A stretch of 64,000 nt of DNA, from NCBI GenBank assembly GCA_015075325.1, contig JABTUP010000004.1:62001-126000 (forward strand). The letters are read 5' to 3'. Both the position numbers and the translations under genes were made by a program. The notes beneath the pieces were generated by a model that was not told the origin of the DNA, made no database searches, and worked only from the letters and a program-made list of their open reading frames with translations. This DNA is from Flavobacteriales bacterium (GTDB lineage: Bacteria > Bacteroidota > Bacteroidia > Flavobacteriales_E > Vicingaceae). Positions 60,984-64,000 of the stretch are shown in pieces (within the stretch, counting starts at the first letter, position 1; every line of letters begins with the position of its first letter).

Positions 60984-63404
60984 TTAAAAATTATATCCGA
61001 AACTCAATTTTATCGTGAAATTTTCGCTTTGTTTAGTCAATTGGTAAGGTCCGTAACGGAAAAAACCAGCAACACCAAAAGAGGTAAAATTTATTTTTAT
61101 TAAATTGTTTATCGATAATCCTGATTCATAATAACCTTTTTCCATGGTTTTAAAAGCTTCTCCGCCATGATTTTGTTGGTTTGAAAGCGTGCCAAATCCA
61201 ATGTTGGTTGACAATACCAACTCTGGTTGAAATTTTTTGGTTTTTAGTAACAAGCTACCAAAGTTGTGTTTTAAATGAATGTTTACAAATCGGTCGGAAA
61301 AAAACTCGTAAGGGAGCATGGTTTCAAAAGCTAAATCGCTAGCAATAAGAAATGAATTGGGCATAAAAGTACCCAACGAGGTATTTAGTTTGTGTACTGG
61401 AGCATCTCCAATTGTTATTCCTGATTCTACATAAAAACTTGGTTGTCCAATATTTTTTATACGAAATGCTTTTTCAGTTTTAACGGTTATTCGGGTGTAT
61501 TCAAACTCACCGTACGAATTATTTAATCCTTGTGCAATTCGAGCATACAAAATGGGGTATTTGGTTGGTTTAGCATATTTGTATTTGCTTGTTTGAATAA
61601 TTTTTTGCTTAAACGCATACCTAAATTCGGCACCAACTTCATTAAACAAAAAACTATTGTCGTGCAACCAAGTTAAATCGTTTATTTTTTTTAGGAAATA
61701 ATAATTATCGGTAACGTCAACTGTTTCTTGGTTTGCAAACAAATAAACCCTTAAATACCTAAGTGTTCTAAATTTTAAACGGGCTTCAATTTTTTCGTTA
61801 TTGTTCATCTTACTCATGTAGAAATAACGATTTCCTGCAGAGCTAAGTAGAGGAATTTTGTAATTAAAAAACTGAACGGTTCCAGGTTCTGCCACGTCTT
61901 TTTCGTACGATAGATTTAATTCGATATCATAATTTCGATGTATAAAAAAGTTAACATCTCCGCCATATTTAAAAGTTTTATCTTTAATGCCATAAGCTCC
62001 GTATCCACCAAGGCTAAACACTTTTGAAAATTGGCTATTGGTGTGTAAGCCTGCTCCAAACCGAAAACTTTCATAATCGTTGTAGCTTAAAAATTGGTCT
62101 AAATCTAAATTAACAAAACCCCATTTTATTTTACCAGTAAGCAAAGCTTCTAATGTTCCTAATTTTTTATCAAAATTTTCGGCTTTACCAATACTGTCAA
62201 CTACGTGGTACGTTTTCTTTTCTTTTTCGGATAAGCTGTCGCCCCTGTATTTAAACCAAAAGTCTTCATCTTTTTTGGTTACATCATCGGCAACTTCGGT
62301 GGTTACAATTCCAAATTCATTCTTTTTTAAATCGGGGTTGATATCAATATTTTTGAGGTACGATTTTCCAATACCTAACATTTTAACATTATTGATGAAA
62401 GCGGTTTTAAACAAAATGGTGGTATTGAGTTGCACAGGAAACCAACTGTTTTCAATTTTTTCATACTGTTGTTGAATTTTTATACCAAAAGATTCGGGTT
62501 CTTCATTGGGTTCTGCCATAACATTTTGAACAGCATACCCATCGGTGTTGATGTACAATAACCCTTTTAATCCTTTAAAGTTTTTTCCTTTTTTTGGTCG
62601 AAACGAAATCACAAAAACAGTATCTGTACCCGAAAAAGTGGTGTCTTCAATTAAAAAGAAATATTTGCTTGTGCTATTTGTGCTAATTGGATTTAAATAA
62701 CTACTCCCAGCAACATTCAACATTTCGTTATAGAACGAAAACGACTGAATTTCGGTAGCAATTAACGAAAAGGTATTGTTTTGCAAACCAGAAACTCTGG
62801 AGGCTAAAACTTTTTCGTAGCTTTTGTCGGGCAACATGTATTTCCGTTCGGTAACCGACTCCATTAAAAAAATGTGTTGTTTTTCCAATATATCAACTGT
62901 TCGTTGGGTAATCGAATCTTGCTCTTTTAACTTTTCAGGATTGTTGAGCAAGGTGCTATCCACATCGCCTGTTATAAAAAGTTTGTTATACGATTCGTAT
63001 TTAAAATTGAGGCTTTTCTCAGGGTTGTGAATTTTTCTGTTTTCCACCACTTTATTGATGATGGCATGAGCAGGATTTTCGCCAGGCAACAGCGTAAATT
63101 CGGAAAGCTGATAACTGGTTGGAATTAACGTAATAACGATTGAATTTTTTCCTGAAACATCTATTTGTTTAGGTTCATAACCCACATAACTTAGTTTTAG
63201 CGAAGTAATTGGTGTTGCCGATTGAATACTAAAAAGACCGTCGATATTGGAAGTAACACCCGTTTTTTGATTTGCTAAAATGTTTACAAAAGCTAATGGT
63301 TCTTTTGTATTTTCATCCACCACTTTCCCTTTTAGGGTGTATTGCGAAAATACTGTTTGAAAAAACAGTAATCCTAAAAATAGTAGTGAAAATTTGCGTT
63401 TCAA
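60984..63404 (-). CDS. DUF5686 outer-membrane protein with carboxypeptidase-regulatory N-terminal domain
   Basis: 806 residues with a signal peptide (LLFLGLLFFQTVFSQ). Residues ~22-95 form a CarboxypepD_reg-like sandwich (YTLKGKVVDENTKEPLAFVN; SIQSATPITSLKLSYVGYEP). The remainder is DUF5686, rich in aromatic beta strands and ending NFTIKLSFGYNF, the Phe-terminated end usual for outer-membrane barrels. Members sit in the outer membrane of Bacteroidota; the role is undetermined. It lies 55 bp upstream of the lamin-tail gene and is transcribed with it. Confidence 0.85.
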   Translation of the reverse strand: MKRKFSLLFLGLLFFQTVFSQYTLKGKVVDENTKEPLAFVNILANQKTGVTSNIDGLFSIQSATPITSLKLSYVGYEPKQIDVSGKNSIVITLIPTSYQLSEFTLLPGENPAHAIINKVVENRKIHNPEKSLNFKYESYNKLFITGDVDSTLLNNPEKLKEQDSITQRTVDILEKQHIFLMESVTERKYMLPDKSYEKVLASRVSGLQNNTFSLIATEIQSFSFYNEMLNVAGSSYLNPISTNSTSKYFFLIEDTTFSGTDTVFVISFRPKKGKNFKGLKGLLYINTDGYAVQNVMAEPNEEPESFGIKIQQQYEKIENSWFPVQLNTTILFKTAFINNVKMLGIGKSYLKNIDINPDLKKNEFGIVTTEVADDVTKKDEDFWFKYRGDSLSEKEKKTYHVVDSIGKAENFDKKLGTLEALLTGKIKWGFVNLDLDQFLSYNDYESFRFGAGLHTNSQFSKVFSLGGYGAYGIKDKTFKYGGDVNFFIHRNYDIELNLSYEKDVAEPGTVQFFNYKIPLLSSAGNRYFYMSKMNNNEKIEARLKFRTLRYLRVYLFANQETVDVTDNYYFLKKINDLTWLHDNSFLFNEVGAEFRYAFKQKIIQTSKYKYAKPTKYPILYARIAQGLNNSYGEFEYTRITVKTEKAFRIKNIGQPSFYVESGITIGDAPVHKLNTSLGTFMPNSFLIASDLAFETMLPYEFFSDRFVNIHLKHNFGSLLLKTKKFQPELVLSTNIGFGTLSNQQNHGGEAFKTMEKGYYESGLSINNLIKINFTSFGVAGFFRYGPYQLTKQSENFTIKLSFGYNF

Positions 63405-63473
63405 CGAGGTATTTTTTTTATCGCTGTGAATTTACGCTATTAATCTAAATTTTTGTTTGAATTTGTATAAATT

Positions 63474-63637
63474 GAACACTGATGACACAGATTAATAAGA
63501 TTTACACGGATTCTTCTATTTGTATTAAAAAATAATAAACTATGATTTCTTCTCCTGCGAAGGCAGGAGTCAAAACCACAACACATTCAATTAAATAATT
63601 ATGTTTATCCTATTCATCAGCGTTATCTGCGTTCCAT
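63474..63637. repeat. Cluster of dispersed Bacteroidota intergenic repeats
   Basis: Contains ACACAGATTAATAAGATTT with TACACGGATT (63485-63512), the hairpin CTCCTGC GAA GGCAGGAG (63552-63569) and CATCAGCGTTATCTGCGTTC (63617-63636). These mark the gap between the DUF5686 gene and the radical SAM gene; no gene is seen in 63405-63671. Confidence 0.5.
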
Positions 63638-63671
63638 AAATTTTAAAAAATGCTTTTCGTAATTTTGATGA

Positions 63672-64000
63672 ATGGCAAGTTCGTTTTCCGACCAACTCAC
63701 TCTTTTATCGTCGCTTACATTTAATCGAGGGATTAATGTGTTAAAAATATACTGGAGTTATTTCTGGTCAAAACTTTCGAAAAACGGAACAATTACTGGT
63801 TTGCCTTTAAGCATTACCATTGAACCAACCACCGCTTGTAATTTGGGTTGCCCCGAATGCCCAAGTGGCTTAAAACAATTTACCAGAGCAGAGGGAAATC
63901 TAAAAACCGATTTCTATAAAAAAATAATTGACGAGGTTAAACATCATGCTTTTTACCTCAACTTTTATTTTCAAGGTGAGCCTTACATCAACCCAAATTT
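63672..64000 (+). CDS. Radical SAM protein, N-terminal part (runs off the window)
   Basis: 109 codons present, starting ATG at 63672 (MASSFSDQLTLLSSLTFNRG). The radical SAM signature CX3CX2C is TACNLGCPECPSGLKQF near residues 59-75, binding a [4Fe-4S] cluster for SAM cleavage, and NFYFQGEPYINPN follows. Such proteins often carry a C-terminal SPASM domain, outside the window. An alternative GTG at 63738 would start inside the conserved N-terminus. Substrate unknown. Confidence 0.85.
   Translation, partial: MASSFSDQLTLLSSLTFNRGINVLKIYWSYFWSKLSKNGTITGLPLSITIEPTTACNLGCPECPSGLKQFTRAEGNLKTDFYKKIIDEVKHHAFYLNFYFQGEPYINPN

Overview
The window is AT-rich chromosomal DNA from a member of the Bacteroidota, most likely a Flavobacteriales-type organism. 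The evidence is: type A and type B C-terminal sorting domains of the type IX secretion system, a gliding-motility-type C-terminal domain, DUF4271/DUF4837/DUF5686 proteins, a CusA-TolC fusion efflux pump, and promoters of the Bacteroidota form TAnnTTTG. No rRNA, tRNA, prophage, transposase or CRISPR array was seen.

Layout. 0-5.9 kb: a trypsin-like protease cut by the window edge, an acyl-CoA thioesterase, an MntA/HepT toxin-antitoxin pair, an M28 peptidase, thymidine kinase and alanine racemase. 6-9.4 kb: a large secreted FN3-repeat adhesin-like protein. 9.4-16.2 kb: a YfhO-like membrane protein and glycosyltransferase, DprA, glutathione peroxidase, a LysE exporter, a second T9SS cargo and a GNAT enzyme. 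16.2-22 kb: a heavy-metal RND efflux operon whose pump gene is fused to its outer-membrane channel. 22.9-27.5 kb: an accessory patch (DUF3800, truncated DUF2971-like, DUF1801, PDDEXK/DUF1016, GNAT and a Fic remnant) with an 82-bp inverted repeat and hairpin elements.

27.5-35.4 kb is a sulfur and methionine cluster, all on the minus strand: two trans-sulfuration enzymes, OsmC, a split YeeE/YedE thiosulfate permease, CysH, homoserine dehydrogenase, MetX and MetY. Ahead of metY lies the most interesting element of the window. A promoter is followed by a SAM-I riboswitch. Helix P1 of the riboswitch closes right at the start codon of a 56-59 codon leader ORF that ends in a run of Met and Cys codons (residues MMMCCMCCCMC). 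A 7-bp tandem repeat then abuts the metY start. This reads as a two-tier sensor: SAM by RNA aptamer, and charged Met/Cys tRNA by leader translation.

35.5-64 kb is mostly housekeeping: serine hydrolase, TauE/SafE, DinB, GyrB, YceI, CvpA, PPIase, PheS, a TPR histidine kinase with its LuxR-type regulator, DUF4271-HemD, DusB, CysC, DeoC, CysQ, DUF4837, a LysM lytic transglycosylase, TatA and a CPBP protease. It ends with a large lamin-tail T9SS cargo, a DUF5686 outer-membrane protein and the 5' end of a radical SAM gene. CysC and CysQ extend the sulfur theme. Several families of short dispersed palindromes recur between genes and in places reach into coding sequence.
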